This document shows positions 63,793 to 64,000 of a DNA stretch of 64,000 nt, in pieces (positions within the stretch are counted from its first letter, which is position 1; every line of letters starts with the position of its first letter). Both the position numbers and the translations under genes were made by a program. The stretch covers positions 1 through 64,000 of the forward strand of contig JAJOZX010012212.1 of NCBI GenBank assembly GCA_023014485.1, given 5' to 3'. Source of the DNA: Bathynomus jamesi. Taxonomy: Eukaryota; Arthropoda; Malacostraca; Isopoda; Cirolanidae. Below the pieces are notes generated by a model. That model made no database searches and was not told where the DNA came from. It saw nothing but the letters and a program-made list of their open reading frames with translations.

Positions 63793-64000
63793 TAGTGATG
63801 TAGGTCACATCCGCATCCGCACCCGCATCCGCATTTTGGACTGCGGATGTCGTGCGGATGTGGACCGTTGTGATAAAATGTCATTAATAAGCGGAAATTA
63901 TCAAATTCTACTATATTAATAGAACTAGTTCATTGTGCGCAAAAGTGATGCAAGCGACAAGACGAGAGGCTGTTCTTGTATGAAGTTACTCTCTTGCAAC
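63793..64000 (+). mobile_element. ATCCGC-repeat hAT derivative, copy 4 (cut by window end)
   Basis: Begins TAGTGATGTAGGTCACATCC with a variant hexamer array (one ACCCGC unit) and follows copies 1-3 to the window edge. It is inserted next to the CRHH block of the unnamed gene. Confidence 0.8.

Overview
The window is a stretch of an arthropod genome, most likely a crustacean. It carries one host gene, seen only in part, buried in transposable elements. The host gene is Dscam on the + strand. Ten exons between 45391 and 58901 encode, in order, fibronectin type III domains 1-4, immunoglobulin domain 10 and the start of FN5. That 4xFN3-Ig-FN3 order is diagnostic of Dscam, and nine of the ten exons are open with matching splice phases. 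The tenth (FN5) has a one-base frameshift. No Dscam exon was recognised upstream of 45391, so the intron before FN1 is at least 45 kb here. AT-rich microsatellites, TTAGG-type repeats and the transposon mix all fit an arthropod.

Layout. 1-2480: BEL/Pao integrase remnant and an RTE-like LINE tail. 3333-5430: a Ty3/Gypsy LTR and integrase that cut a CR1-type LINE. 5406-12035: two head-to-tail CR1 LINE copies on the minus strand, with an SGNH-esterase ORF1. 12.2-15.9 kb: small DNA elements (hairpin MITE, Merlin-like foldbacks, a Helitron-like element, a hAT MITE with a clean 8-bp target duplication). 16.6-19.7 kb: a decayed intron-containing hAT transposase. 20.1-22.3 kb: a LINE with a 2A-like motif, cut by another hAT. 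23.9-26.8 kb: a gene of an unnamed multi-copy family bracketed by inverted repeats. 26.9-31.8 kb: mariner and hAT deletion derivatives and a Penelope-like element with a hammerhead ribozyme motif.

32.3-45.3 kb is a compound block: one minus-strand Helitron and three consecutive head-to-tail plus-strand Helitron copies. The (TA)n tract near the 5' end of two copies has received other elements (a DD37D mariner, a ribozyme-bearing Penelope fragment pair, a palindrome, a near-complete hAT, two MITEs and a four-copy tRNA-like palindrome). The block ends 80 bp before the first Dscam exon seen here.

45.4-58.9 kb is Dscam. Its FN1-FN2 intron holds a LINE; its Ig10 intron holds a MULE-like element and an RTE-like LINE split by a CR1 LINE that is itself split by a Tigger-like element. 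59-64 kb holds more copies of families already seen, plus a second unnamed gene family.

Nearly every transposon gene is broken by stops or frameshifts, so most are annotated as pseudogenes. Names rest on motifs read by eye; no database search was possible.
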